From Intestinimonas butyriciproducens (GTDB taxonomy: Bacteria > Bacillota > Clostridia > Oscillospirales > Oscillospiraceae), in the NCBI RefSeq assembly GCF_004154955.1, contig NZ_CP011524.1:1798001-1862000 (forward strand): 64,000 nucleotides of DNA, read 5' to 3'. Below the pieces are notes generated by a model, which did not search any database, was not told the origin of the DNA, and was given only the letters and a program-made list of their open reading frames with translations. Both the position numbers and the translations under genes were made by a program. Shown one piece after another: positions 41,956 to 50,970 of this stretch. Numbering within the stretch: position 1 is the stretch's first letter; every line of letters starts with the position of its first letter.

Positions 41956-42584
41956 TGCGTCCGGAACGAGATTATCTGGGGCTCCCGATTCGGAGCCTTC
42001 AAACCATGCTGCGGACGCTTTCCCGCTGTGCGCCCGGCCTCCCCTGCCCCATCCCGGACGGTGTTTTCGGTGAAGTGACCTTGGAAGCGGTCATGCGCTT
42101 CCAGCAGTCCGCCGGGATGCCCATCACAGGTCGGGTGGACAACGACACATGGGATGCCATTGCCGCCGCCTACCGGAGCGCACTCCCCTCCGTCATGCCG
42201 CCACGGCCCGTCCGCGCTTTCCGGGAGCAGGCCTTTGAAGTGCGGTCAGGCCAGTGTTGTGTCCACATGTGTCTCGTTCAGGCCATGTTCTTGGCGCTTT
42301 CCCAAGTGATTGAAGAGATCGAGCCCGCCCCTGTCAACGCGCTGCACACAGGGGCTTCTGTCCGCAATGTGGTATGGCTCCAAGGGCGCGCGGGCCTTCC
42401 GGAGACCGGCACGATGGAAAAACAGACCTGGAACGCGCTCACACGGCTCTACGATGTTTTTCTCTACCGCGATATTCACGGAGCACTATGTCCCACAGCC
42501 CCTCAGACGCCCTCGGGCGGTTCCGTCATCCCCCGGGGCGGCTTCCCCTGGGAACCCTTCGAACCGGGAGGCTCCTGTTTATAA
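41955..42584 (+). CDS. Peptidoglycan-binding domain protein
   Basis: 209 residues. A clear PG_binding_1 repeat (about 10-75; DGVFGEVTLEAVMRFQQSAG, then NDTWDAIAAAY) and a degraded second one (about 100-180; LQGRAGLPETGTMEKQTWNA). No catalytic domain or signal peptide. Translationally coupled to the SpoIID-like gene, so probably a partner or targeting subunit. Confidence 0.85.
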   Translation: MRPERDYLGLPIRSLQTMLRTLSRCAPGLPCPIPDGVFGEVTLEAVMRFQQSAGMPITGRVDNDTWDAIAAAYRSALPSVMPPRPVRAFREQAFEVRSGQCCVHMCLVQAMFLALSQVIEEIEPAPVNALHTGASVRNVVWLQGRAGLPETGTMEKQTWNALTRLYDVFLYRDIHGALCPTAPQTPSGGSVIPRGGFPWEPFEPGGSCL

Positions 42585-42627
42585 ATAAGAAGACAGCCGG
42601 ACGGCAACGCCCGGCTGTCTTCTTATT
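42584..42627. terminator. Bidirectional terminator between convergent genes
   Basis: Perfect 17-bp stem (42584-42600 with 42611-42627) overlapping both stop codons' surroundings, with A/T ends on both sides. Confidence 0.9.
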
Positions 42628-43291
42628 CGTAAGGCCTCAGATCTCTATCCAGCACTTGCTTGCGGTGATAGCTAACATAATCGGGCGCCATTTCCGGGCA
42701 TTGTTCCCGGATGGCCGCCACAATCAACGCCGGATTTAGTCCCGGATTCTGGGCGCGCAGAATGGTGTCCAGCACGATGGAATCCCGTCGCCCCTCGTAA
42801 TCCACCCGCTGAATCAGCGGAATGAGGTCCACCTGCGTCTGCCCGCTCTTGGCCTTCTTGGATTTTTTGCTGACCACCAGGCTCTCTCGGCCCAGCAGCG
42901 CCCGGATCGTGTTTTCCGCCCCCACCGGAGCGCCGGTATCATACTCCAGAGTGATGATATAGTTGACATAACACAATTCCTTGTAGGGTCGCTCCGCGTC
43001 ATAACATCTAGTGACCGTAATTCCCTCCGGAAGCACCCTGGTGAGCCGCCAAGGCACCGCCTCCATGTCCGCCCCCTCCGGAAGCCCGAACTCCAGAATC
43101 TCACACTGGCTGGAAAAGCCCACGGAGAGCGGAAGTGGAATGGATACATATGCGTGCGGGTTGAAGCCCTCCGTATGGCGGATATGGATTCCCGCCCGCA
43201 GGAAAGCCCGCTGGAAGGTCCGCATCAGGTCCAGGTGAGAAATATAGCAGGCCCGCCCCGTTTTGACAAACTGAATCCGCTGGTCAGGCAT
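42623..43291 (-). CDS. TIGR03936 / DUF2344 radical-SAM-associated protein
   Basis: 222 residues. The start MPDQRIQFVKTGRACYISHL and the FNPHAYVSIPLPLSVGFSSQ block are characteristic of the family found next to, or fused to, a TIGR03960 radical SAM enzyme. The biochemical role is unknown. It overlaps the radical SAM gene by 8 bases. Confidence 0.9.
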   Translation of the reverse strand: MPDQRIQFVKTGRACYISHLDLMRTFQRAFLRAGIHIRHTEGFNPHAYVSIPLPLSVGFSSQCEILEFGLPEGADMEAVPWRLTRVLPEGITVTRCYDAERPYKELCYVNYIITLEYDTGAPVGAENTIRALLGRESLVVSKKSKKAKSGQTQVDLIPLIQRVDYEGRRDSIVLDTILRAQNPGLNPALIVAAIREQCPEMAPDYVSYHRKQVLDRDLRPYE

Positions 43292-45122
43292 CGCACACCC
43301 TCCCCTTCTCCAACAGAAGATTTGCCCCGCAGCCGGTGCACTGCCTGCGGCAATCCGGGGTGATCACGGCCTGATAAGCCGCCTCCCGCTCCTTCCATAG
43401 GAACTCTGGACGCACACCGGTGGAGACCCGTGACCAGGGCAGCACCTCATCCTTCTCCCGCGCGCGATTTGCATAGAACGCCGGGTCCAGACCGCAGGCC
43501 TCAAAGGCACGCATCCAGCGGTCCAAGGAGAAGTACTCGCTCCAGGAGTCAAATTTAGCCCCATCCCGCCATGCCGCTTCCAGTGCGTCGGCCAGCCTGC
43601 GGTCCCCCCGGGAGAAAACCGCCTCCAGAAAGGAGGTGTCCGGGTCATGCCAGTGATAGACGATGGATTTGTCCCGCATATTGTCCCGAAGAAGCTTCAC
43701 CCGACGGAGGTATTCCTCCCGTGTCACCTGGGGTTCCCACTGAAAAGCAGTATGAGGTTTGGGCACGAAGCAGGCCGTGGACACAGTAATCCGGCAGCCC
43801 CTGCGCTTGTCGGGCGCCGTTTCACGCCAGAGCTGGAGCACTTTTTTTGCCAGCTCCGCGATCCCCAGCACATCCTCGTCCGTCTCGGTGGGGAGTCCAA
43901 GCATAAAGTACAGCTTTACCGAGTTCCAGCCGCCGGAAAACGCCGTCCGGCAGGATTTCATCAGATCCGCCTCTGTGACATTTTTGTTGATGGCGTCCCG
44001 CAGGCGCTGTGTCCCCGCCTCCGGCGCGAAGGTGAGACCACTCTTGCGGACATGCTGGAGCCGCTCCATGAGCCCCATAGAAAAATTGTCCGCCCGCAGA
44101 GAGGGGAGCGACATCGAAACCAAGTTGGGTTCACACCATTCCAGAAGGCCGTCGCAGAGGCGTTCCAAGAGGCGATAATCACTGGTGGACAGGCTTGAAA
44201 GCGTCATCTCCTGATAGCCTGAATCCTTACAGGCCGCGATCCCCTGCTCCACCAGAAGCGCGGGGTCCTTTGACCGTACAGGCCGGTACGCATACCCCGC
44301 TTGGCAGAACCGGCAGCCCCGGATACAGCCCCGAAACACCTCCAGCATCACCCTGTCGTGTACGATCTCCGTAGAGGGGACGATGGTTTTGACTGGAAAA
44401 TAGGATTGGTTCAGATCCTGGACGATCCGTTTGGTGACCAGCTCCGGCGCGCCTTCCAGCGGCGTAACGGACGACACCACGCCGTCCTCCCGATAGGTGA
44501 TGCGATAAAGGGAGGGGATGTAGAGGCCCGGAATCCGTGCAGCGGCCGCCAAGAGCTCACAGCGCTGCCAGCCCTCGCGGCGTGCCCGCCGTGAGAGGGC
44601 GATGAGCTCCACGGTCACATCTTCCCCCTCTCCCAGGGAAAAGATATCGACAAAGGGAGCCAGCGGCTCCGGATTATAGGCGCATGTCCCTCCCGCTATA
44701 ATCAGGGGCATGTCCTCGTCTCTGTCCTCAGACCGCAGAGGCAGCCCAGCCAAGTCCAACATATTGAGGACATTGGTATAGGCCATCTCATAGCCCAGTG
44801 AAAAACCAATGACGTCGAAGTCTGCGATGGGATCTCCGCTCTCCAGGCCATAGAGCGGCAGCCCTTCGCGGCGCATCTCATCCTCCATGTCCCCCCATGG
44901 GGCGAACACTCGCTCACACCAGACGCCCTCCAGTTCATTCATCAGGCCATAGAGAATCCGTATCCCCAGATTGGACATACCGATCTCATAGGTGTCCGGG
45001 AAGCAGAGCGCTACACGGGTATCTACCTGTTTGCGGTCCTTTACCACCGCATTGTACTCCCCCCCGGTATAGCGTGCAGGCTTCTGCACCCGGGAAAGGA
45101 TCATCTCCATCGTCCGGTCCAT
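43284..45122 (-). CDS. TIGR03960 family B12-binding-like radical SAM protein
   Basis: 612 residues. N-terminal B12-binding-like region (about 25-150; ALCFPDTYEIGMSNLGIRIL), then a radical SAM core with the cluster motif CIRGCRFC (about residue 270) and the following GYAYRPVR. C-terminal CRRQCTGCGANL could hold metal. The start at 45122 is chosen for GGAGG upstream; an extension to 45167 has none. Substrate unknown; it is always paired with the DUF2344 partner, as here. Confidence 0.92.
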   Translation of the reverse strand: MDRTMEMILSRVQKPARYTGGEYNAVVKDRKQVDTRVALCFPDTYEIGMSNLGIRILYGLMNELEGVWCERVFAPWGDMEDEMRREGLPLYGLESGDPIADFDVIGFSLGYEMAYTNVLNMLDLAGLPLRSEDRDEDMPLIIAGGTCAYNPEPLAPFVDIFSLGEGEDVTVELIALSRRARREGWQRCELLAAAARIPGLYIPSLYRITYREDGVVSSVTPLEGAPELVTKRIVQDLNQSYFPVKTIVPSTEIVHDRVMLEVFRGCIRGCRFCQAGYAYRPVRSKDPALLVEQGIAACKDSGYQEMTLSSLSTSDYRLLERLCDGLLEWCEPNLVSMSLPSLRADNFSMGLMERLQHVRKSGLTFAPEAGTQRLRDAINKNVTEADLMKSCRTAFSGGWNSVKLYFMLGLPTETDEDVLGIAELAKKVLQLWRETAPDKRRGCRITVSTACFVPKPHTAFQWEPQVTREEYLRRVKLLRDNMRDKSIVYHWHDPDTSFLEAVFSRGDRRLADALEAAWRDGAKFDSWSEYFSLDRWMRAFEACGLDPAFYANRAREKDEVLPWSRVSTGVRPEFLWKEREAAYQAVITPDCRRQCTGCGANLLLEKGRVCDA

Positions 45123-45254
45123 TCCAATCCTCCGCTCACTTCGCGCGTTCACTCTCATTATGTGCAATCTAATATTTTAACCTCTGCGTGAAGGATTGGC
45201 AAGCCCAAATTCTCTTAAAACAGTCCTTTTCCGATTTTTGGCGGAATATCTCCC

Positions 45255-45461
45255 TCAGGAACGGCGAAAATCCTCAACCACATCCATCAAATGGACCGAG
45301 GAGAGCCGGCACCGGTTGCAGGTCTGAGTCAGTCGGTACACCTCCTGATAGTCCGTAGATATTCCTCTGGCGTGGGTGCCGTCCCCACACCGGATTCCGA
45401 ACATGGGGATACCGGCGGCACTCTCTTGGCATACGCGGAAGCTCGGATTCATCCTCTTCAA
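45255..45461 (-). CDS. DUF6514 family protein
   Basis: 68 residues if the TTG at 45461 is used, which has AAAGGAG at 8 bases. ATGs at 45452 and 45497 are alternatives with worse sites. Contains GIRCGDGTHARGISTDYQEV and CNRCRLSSVHLMDVVEDFRR, typical of this short clostridial family of unknown function. Divergent from the regulator at 45745. Confidence 0.7.
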   Translation of the reverse strand: MKRMNPSFRVCQESAAGIPMFGIRCGDGTHARGISTDYQEVYRLTQTCNRCRLSSVHLMDVVEDFRRS

Positions 45462-45744
45462 CTTTCTCTCTCCTTTTACTAAAAACGTCTTGCTCATTAC
45501 TTATTTTGGCGTAAGCAAACACAGTCTCTCATAAATGTGCTATACTTTAGATAAGTGATAAGTGAGTCCGGCTCTCGTATTACAATACGTTTTACAGCAC
45601 TGGGACCCTCTATTTTGTGGATCTCGTTGCCGCTCCTCCAATATGCTGTATTTTTATTTGTTTGTCAAGAAAATAGAAAGGATTTACGCTTTTTATCGTG
45701 TATTTTACCATCTCTGGTCAATTCCCATTGAATCAGGTGACAGA

Positions 45745-46509
45745 ATGTCTTTGTCAAAAAAGTTGAGCTACTTTAAGCGTAAAGAAAAACTTACGACTTT
45801 AGAGATCGCCCAGCGTACCAGCCTTCCGGTAGGGACCTTGAATAAGATCTTTTCCGGCCAGATGCTGAGTCCCTCTCTGAAAATCATTGATCGGCTCAGT
45901 ACATTGTTTCATGTGCCTTCCCACTATCTGATCGACGACGAGATCCCTGTCGGCTGCAGCATAGGCGCTTATGTGGAATCGCAGGGACTTTTGATGCTGT
46001 CCGAGCGCGGGGGCGAGCTTTTTGATCTTTTTCGCCAACTTGACGAGCATAATAAGCAGACAATCGAATGGATCACACGTGCGCTTGCCCGCCAGTCCTC
46101 CAAGCAGAAAAACTTTCTGCTCGAGCGGAGGCTGCTGTGTTATACGCCTGTGGCCTGGGGTGAACGCGGCTTTTATATGGACAGTCTCTCCTTCCGCACC
46201 CTATCTGCGCCTGTCTGTACCATCACACGAGAGGCCGACTATGTGATCACGGTGGTGGATACCGCTCTGGAGCCCGCCTATTCCCCAGGTACCCTCTTGG
46301 CCGCAACGCACAAAGCCGCAGAGCAGAATCAGCTCGGCGTCTTCTCCCTGAATCAGGAGGGTTTTCTCCGGAAGTTCTGCTGCAGGCGGGGCACGTGTAA
46401 ACTGATGTCTCTGAATACGGAGTTCAAAACACTCACAGTTTGGGCACATGACGAGTTTTTGTGCCTTGGAACGATCCTAGGTGCGGTCCGGAACTACCGC
46501 TGGGAATAG
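45745..46509 (+). CDS. HTH regulator with degenerate S24/LexA-like C-terminal domain
   Basis: 254 residues. XRE-type HTH at the N-terminus (LTTLEIAQRTSLPVGTLNKI) followed by a linker and a C-terminal fold like LexA/CI: VDTALEPAYSPGTLLAA, GVFSLNQEGFLRKFCC, KLMSLNTEF. Where LexA has the serine in D-S-M-E-P, this protein has D-T-A-L-E-P, while the lysine of LRKF is kept. Self-cleavage is therefore doubtful, and it may act as a non-cleaved repressor. The start at 45745 is preferred (AGGTGA upstream); the frame is open 183 bases further up but without a site. Confidence 0.78.
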   Translation: MSLSKKLSYFKRKEKLTTLEIAQRTSLPVGTLNKIFSGQMLSPSLKIIDRLSTLFHVPSHYLIDDEIPVGCSIGAYVESQGLLMLSERGGELFDLFRQLDEHNKQTIEWITRALARQSSKQKNFLLERRLLCYTPVAWGERGFYMDSLSFRTLSAPVCTITREADYVITVVDTALEPAYSPGTLLAATHKAAEQNQLGVFSLNQEGFLRKFCCRRGTCKLMSLNTEFKTLTVWAHDEFLCLGTILGAVRNYRWE

Positions 46510-46588
46510 GCTTTTTCTGGCTGTCTGATATCCAAGCGTTGCGATTCGTCTGATTTGTGCTATACTGCTCTCGAAAGGAGGGCTTACT

Positions 46589-48385
46589 TTGCAAAACCTG
46601 CTCTCTGCGCCTGAGGCACTGCTGGCACGGCTTGCAGCTCTGCTGGGCGATTATCCTCTGATCTCGGCCTGGTATACCTCTGTAGTACGGTTTCTTTTTC
46701 CGGTCCTGGCCCTGCTGATTCTGGCGCGGAGCATTCGCTCCCTGCTGAATGTGCCCCATACGCCCGAGATCTGGGCCTATCTGACTCTGCCAAACGGGCT
46801 CTCAGAACCCCTGACACACTGGGAAAACATTCTTGGCCGCTCCAGTGCCTCCGATGTGGTGCTGGGCTATCCCACGGTCTCCCGGCAACATGCGGCCCTG
46901 ATCCGCACGGAAGACGGCGGCTGGATGCTTTACGACCTGGGCTCAAAGGGCGGCGTTACTGTAAACGGCGCAGCTATAGAGGGCGAGTCCCATGTCTCTT
47001 ACGGCGACGTACTGGGGCTGGGTGGGGTTGAGACCGTTCTCCTCCCCGTTCCGCCGGAAGAGCGGGCCCAGCAGCGGGAGCGCCGCCGGCAGGAGGAGCG
47101 CCCCGTCTCGCCCTGGGTCGGACTCCTGTTCCTTACCTTGTTCCAGATCCTCACCGTCTTTCAACTGCTCTCTTCCGTCGGTGATGAGGCATCCCCAGCC
47201 ATCCCCACCGCTTTTTTCTGTCTGATTGCCGTCATGTGGGGCTACTTCCTGGCTATGCGTTCCATCCGACGGGTCGGCTTTGAGATGGAGTCCATTGCGT
47301 TCTTTCTCTCCACCCTCTCTCTGGCCGTAACCGCCTCTTCAGCCCCCGGCTCACTTTTCAAGCAATTAGCCGCCCTTTTGCTGGGTCTCGTTCTTTTCGT
47401 CGTGCTGGGCGTCTTTCTCCGGGACCTGGATCGGGTCAAGCGCATCCGCTGGCTGATGGCCGGAGGCGCCATTCTTCTGCTGGGCGCCACGCTGGTCCTG
47501 GGCCAGGCCAAATTCGGGGCCGTCAACTGGATCACCTTCGGCGGTTTTTCTCTCCAGCCCTCTGAGCTCGCCAAGATCTGCTATATTTTTGCCGGAGCCG
47601 CCACGTTGGACCGGCTCTTCCGGAAGCGGAATCTGGGGCTCTTTATGGCGCTCACCGCCGCATGTCTTGGCTGCCTGGCCCTCATGAGCGATTTTGGCAC
47701 CGCGGCCATCTTCTTCGTCACCTTTCTCGTCATCGCTTATCTCCGTTCCGGAGACTGGGCCACACTGACGCTCATCAGCGGCGGAGCCGTGTTTGCTGTA
47801 GCCATCCTCCTCACCTTCAAGCCCTATATCCTAAAACGCTTCGCCACCTGGGGCCACGCCTGGGAATACGCCTCCTCCGGGGGCTACCAGCAGACCCGCA
47901 CCATGTCTGCCGCCGCATCCGGCGGACTGGTTGGTGTGGGCGCTGGTGAGGGCTGGCTCCACCGGGTTGCCGCGGCCGACACCGACTTGGTGTTTGGGAT
48001 GCTGTGTGAAGAGTGGGGGCTTATCATCGGCGTTCTCTCCGTCCTGTGTATTGTCACACTGGCCGTTTTTGCCGTCCGTGCCTGCCGCGCCGGGCGCTCC
48101 AGCTTTTACACCATCGCCGCCTGCGCCGCCACCTCCCTGCTGGTCTTTCAGACTTGTCTCAATGTCTTTGGTGCGGTCGATCTGCTCCCCCTTACCGGCG
48201 TCACCTTTCCTTTTGTCTCCAACGGCGGCTCCTCTATGGTGGCCTCCTGGGGGCTGCTGGCCTTTCTGAAGGCTACGGACACCCGGCAGAACGCCAGCTT
48301 TGCCATTCGCCTGCCCTCCTGGAAGGAGGAGCACTCTGTTCTCCTGAACCGGCCTATCCAAGAGGAGGTGGATGAGGATGCGTAA
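46589..48385 (+). CDS. FHA domain fused to FtsW/RodA/SpoVE (SEDS) glycosyltransferase
   Basis: 598 residues, TTG start after AAAGGAGG. A membrane segment at about 28-48, then a cytoplasmic FHA domain (about 75-145: ILGRSSASDVVL, TVSRQHAALI, SKGGVTVNG), then about ten SEDS membrane segments with SLQPSELAKICY near 328, AADTDLVFGMLCEEWG and TFPFVSNGGSS. SEDS proteins polymerise glycan strands together with a class B PBP, here the next gene. The FHA part would bind a phosphothreonine protein, tying synthesis to a Ser/Thr kinase. In actinobacteria fhaA/fhaB, rodA and pbpA are separate genes; here the fusion is direct. Confidence 0.9.
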   Translation: MQNLLSAPEALLARLAALLGDYPLISAWYTSVVRFLFPVLALLILARSIRSLLNVPHTPEIWAYLTLPNGLSEPLTHWENILGRSSASDVVLGYPTVSRQHAALIRTEDGGWMLYDLGSKGGVTVNGAAIEGESHVSYGDVLGLGGVETVLLPVPPEERAQQRERRRQEERPVSPWVGLLFLTLFQILTVFQLLSSVGDEASPAIPTAFFCLIAVMWGYFLAMRSIRRVGFEMESIAFFLSTLSLAVTASSAPGSLFKQLAALLLGLVLFVVLGVFLRDLDRVKRIRWLMAGGAILLLGATLVLGQAKFGAVNWITFGGFSLQPSELAKICYIFAGAATLDRLFRKRNLGLFMALTAACLGCLALMSDFGTAAIFFVTFLVIAYLRSGDWATLTLISGGAVFAVAILLTFKPYILKRFATWGHAWEYASSGGYQQTRTMSAAASGGLVGVGAGEGWLHRVAAADTDLVFGMLCEEWGLIIGVLSVLCIVTLAVFAVRACRAGRSSFYTIAACAATSLLVFQTCLNVFGAVDLLPLTGVTFPFVSNGGSSMVASWGLLAFLKATDTRQNASFAIRLPSWKEEHSVLLNRPIQEEVDEDA

Positions 48386-49751
48386 AATCGAACGCCGCGC
48401 CGCAGTCTGTCTGCTTCTGTCTGCCGCCCTGGTTTTGGGCACTTGTATATTCTCTTTTCTCTTTTTTAAAGACGGAGGCCGCTGGGTCTCCTTCGCCGCC
48501 AACCGCCACCTGTATAACAGCAGTGGGGAACTCTCCGTGGGACGGGTCCTGGACCGCGACGGCGACCTGCTCTCCTGGGTGGACGCCTCCGGCCGCCGCG
48601 TCTATTATGCCAATACAATCGTGCGAAAGGCCACCCTCCACACCGTGGGAGACACGCAGGGCAAAATTGGTTCCGGCGCCTTGGTGGCCTTCGCCGACAA
48701 GCTCTCAGGATACAACCTGATCACCGGTGCCTACACCCCTCTCGGTGAGGGAAACGATCTATACCTTACCATCGACGCGCACCTCAACTATGTGGCCTAT
48801 CAGGCCCTGAACGGTCGGAAAGGCGCCGTGGGCGTGTACAATTATAAAACCGGCGAGATGCTCTGCCTTCTCTCCTCTCCCGCCTTTGACCCGGCGGACC
48901 CGCCCGAAATCCAGGAGGGCGATCCCCAATACGACGGGGTATATGTCAACCGCTTTCTCTCCGGCTCCTTTGTGCCCGGCTCTGTCTTTAAAACCGTTAC
49001 GCTGAGCGCCGCCATAGAAAAGCTGCCCGATCTCTTTGCACGCACGTTTACCTGTACCGGCTCTACCCTGGTGGGCGGCGAAGCGGTGACCTGCCCCTCC
49101 GCGCACGGTGAAATGGATATCTATAGCGCTTATTCCAACTCCTGTAACGGCGTGTTTGCCCAGTTGGCCGCTGAGCTCGGTTCCAATGTGATGACCTCCT
49201 ATACCAGAAAGGCGGGTCTCACTGACACCTACAAGGTAAGCGGGCTGAAGACGACCTCCGGTCGTTTTCAGTTCTCCGACTGTACGGAAAATCAACTGGG
49301 CTGGGCCGGTGTGGGCCAATATAACGACCTGCTCAACCCCTGCTCCCTGATGGTCTATATGGGCGCCATCGCCAATGGTGGGAAGGCGGCCGTTCCACAG
49401 CTGATCTACCGCACCGTCACCCCGCTGGGGATCCCCACTTCTTTTTATCTGCCCCATAAGACCGGAACGCTGATCTCCTCCACCACGGCGGAGACGCTCT
49501 CCGGCATGATGGCCCGCAATGTGTCTGAAGTCTACGGCTCCGGTCGGTTCCCCAATATGGACATCTGTGCCAAGTCTGGCACCGCCGAAGTGGGAGGCGG
49601 AAAAACTCCGACCTCCTGGTTTTCGGGTTTTCTCCGCAATGAAGACGCCCCCTATGCCTTTGCAGTGGTTGTGGAGGAGGGCGGAAGCGGTTCCAAAACC
49701 GCCGGAGGCGTCGCCTCCAGCGTGCTGAATGCCCTGGTAAATGGGGATTGA
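48378..49751 (+). CDS. Penicillin-binding protein, transpeptidase (PbpA/class B-like)
   Basis: 457 residues. Signal-anchor segment (about 7-30), a short linker domain, then a transpeptidase domain with the three active motifs: SVFK (in VPGSVFKTVTL), S-x-N in YSNSCNGVFAQ, and KSGTAEVGGG. It is short for a class B PBP and lacks a large dimerisation domain, like actinobacterial PbpA. It overlaps the SEDS gene by 8 bases. The start at 48378 is set by AGGAGG at 9 bases. It cross-links glycan made by the SEDS partner. Confidence 0.92.
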   Translation: MRKIERRAAVCLLLSAALVLGTCIFSFLFFKDGGRWVSFAANRHLYNSSGELSVGRVLDRDGDLLSWVDASGRRVYYANTIVRKATLHTVGDTQGKIGSGALVAFADKLSGYNLITGAYTPLGEGNDLYLTIDAHLNYVAYQALNGRKGAVGVYNYKTGEMLCLLSSPAFDPADPPEIQEGDPQYDGVYVNRFLSGSFVPGSVFKTVTLSAAIEKLPDLFARTFTCTGSTLVGGEAVTCPSAHGEMDIYSAYSNSCNGVFAQLAAELGSNVMTSYTRKAGLTDTYKVSGLKTTSGRFQFSDCTENQLGWAGVGQYNDLLNPCSLMVYMGAIANGGKAAVPQLIYRTVTPLGIPTSFYLPHKTGTLISSTTAETLSGMMARNVSEVYGSGRFPNMDICAKSGTAEVGGGKTPTSWFSGFLRNEDAPYAFAVVVEEGGSGSKTAGGVASSVLNALVNGD

Positions 49752-49768
49752 GCTCGCTATTTGAGCTA

Positions 49769-49818
49769 AAAGCGCCTCACCTTCTGATTCTTTCCAAAAG
49801 GTGAGGCGCTTTCTGTTT
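49769..49818 (+). terminator. Terminator after the SEDS-PBP pair
   Basis: Perfect 15-bp stem (49769-49783 with 49798-49812), then CTGTTTTT. Confidence 0.9.
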
Positions 49819-49989
49819 TTCCAGTCCACTTTGGGCCGTTTGGTTCAGAATCTCCCAATATAAATCTTCTTTTCCAAAAGTCGCTCAAAGCCTTGTAACA
49901 CAACGGATTTCACAATCGTATAGTTTGATTTCTAATAATAGATGATTAGCTATAACTAACTATCTTTTTGTAACGGTAGGCAGGTCGTC

Positions 49990-50290
49990 TTGTTTGAAGC
50001 CCTGCTGAAACAGTTTTCTGAGAACCCCGCACACTAGGGGAAAATCTCCTGGGTTCCCTCCATGCCCGGCCTGCGCATCTGCGCTTTTGACTGCACCGCT
50101 CCCCGCGGGCCCCTCCCAATGGATTTGGCCCCCAGGCATTTTGAGACGCTCTTTTGTCTGGAAGGCAGTTCACAAGTCGATCTGTCCGGCCTTCCCTGCG
50201 TCCGGTTGAAGGGGCGCGAGATCCTTCTGCTGTCCGATCTCTCTGGTCCGGTCGGCCCGCTTCTCCAGCCGCCGTATGCGCGGGGTCCTG
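49990..50290 (+). pseudogene. Remnant of an AraC-type regulator N-terminal domain
   Basis: From a TTG at 49990 the frame reads FEALLKQFSENPAH, hits TAG at 50035, then continues in the same frame ISWVPSMPGLRICAFDC and HFETLFCLEGSSQVDL ... REILLLSDLSG. This is like the cupin sensor half of an AraC regulator. The DNA-binding half is absent: the frame dissolves where the adhesin fragment on the other strand begins. Both an internal stop and a truncation are visible. Confidence 0.6.
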
Positions 50291-50309
50291 GTGGCAGTGA
50301 TGGACCGAT

Positions 50310-50930
50310 CCATGGTCCCCCCACGACAAGGCCTCCCGTGGGTCCGCTGATCACGCCCTGGCCGGTACCCATGCCCTGCCTGTAGGTCACCGTGTTGGTA
50401 CCCGGCTTCAGGGTGCCGTCCGTGCTGGTAGTCTTGGATGCGGTGAACACAGCGGCGACCGCAACCGCCTGCCGGACCATGGTGAAGGTACAGGTTCTGC
50501 CGTCCACCTTGGTCAGCTCCACGCTGGAGCCGTCCGCCGCCAGATCAATGGAGCCGTGCTCCAGTCCCTTGGTGTCAAGGGTAACGCCATAGGCGGCGCT
50601 GGTGCTCTCCTTCCGGGTAAATACGGGGGAACTGCCGCCCTTTTCCCAGGCGGTGTAATCCACCTCCTGACCATCCACCCACAGGTTCAGGGCGGTGACC
50701 AGCTCGGGATTGCGATAGATGGTCTTGCCGGAGACCAGGGCGGCGTCCACCCTGCCGCCGGTGAGGATAGCGGAGGCAAAGGTCTCGATCGTGCCGGAGG
50801 AATACGACTCTCCGGCCGCCGGCAGGTTCCCTCCGTAATAGGAGGCCGTGCTGCCGGAGGCGCTGCGGTCGTAGCCGAAGAGGCCGCCTACATACTTCTT
50901 GGCACCGCTGGTCTCATCCGGCCATCTCCG
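50310..50930 (-). pseudogene. Fragment of a large repeat-containing surface protein
   Basis: Minus-strand frame: KKYVGGLFGYDRSASGS (a GLUG-like repeat), SGKTIYRNPELVTALNLWVD, HGSIDLAADGSSVELT, FTMVRQAVAVAAVFTAS and a Thr/Gly-rich end. There is no proper start (the frame begins just after a stop near 50950), no signal peptide and no anchor. It appears to be an inner piece of a big adhesin. The frame stays open to 50034 only by running antisense through the AraC remnant. Confidence 0.6.
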
Positions 50931-50970
50931 TCGGAGGTTCCTGTCCGGAAGTTAGTTTTTTCTAACTATC

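Larger units (their letters stand above)
49956..50970. repeat. 9-bp direct repeats flanking a 1-kb wrecked segment
   Basis: CTAACTATC occurs at 49956-49964 and again at 50962-50970, exactly bracketing the two gene remnants. It could be a target-site duplication of a lost insertion or a deletion scar. Nine bases can match by chance. Confidence 0.35.

Noticed and set aside
50034-50750. A 238-residue minus-strand protein as an intact gene
   Set aside because: It has no ribosome site or signal peptide, begins inside an adhesin repeat, and its C-terminal 80 residues are antisense to the AraC remnant.
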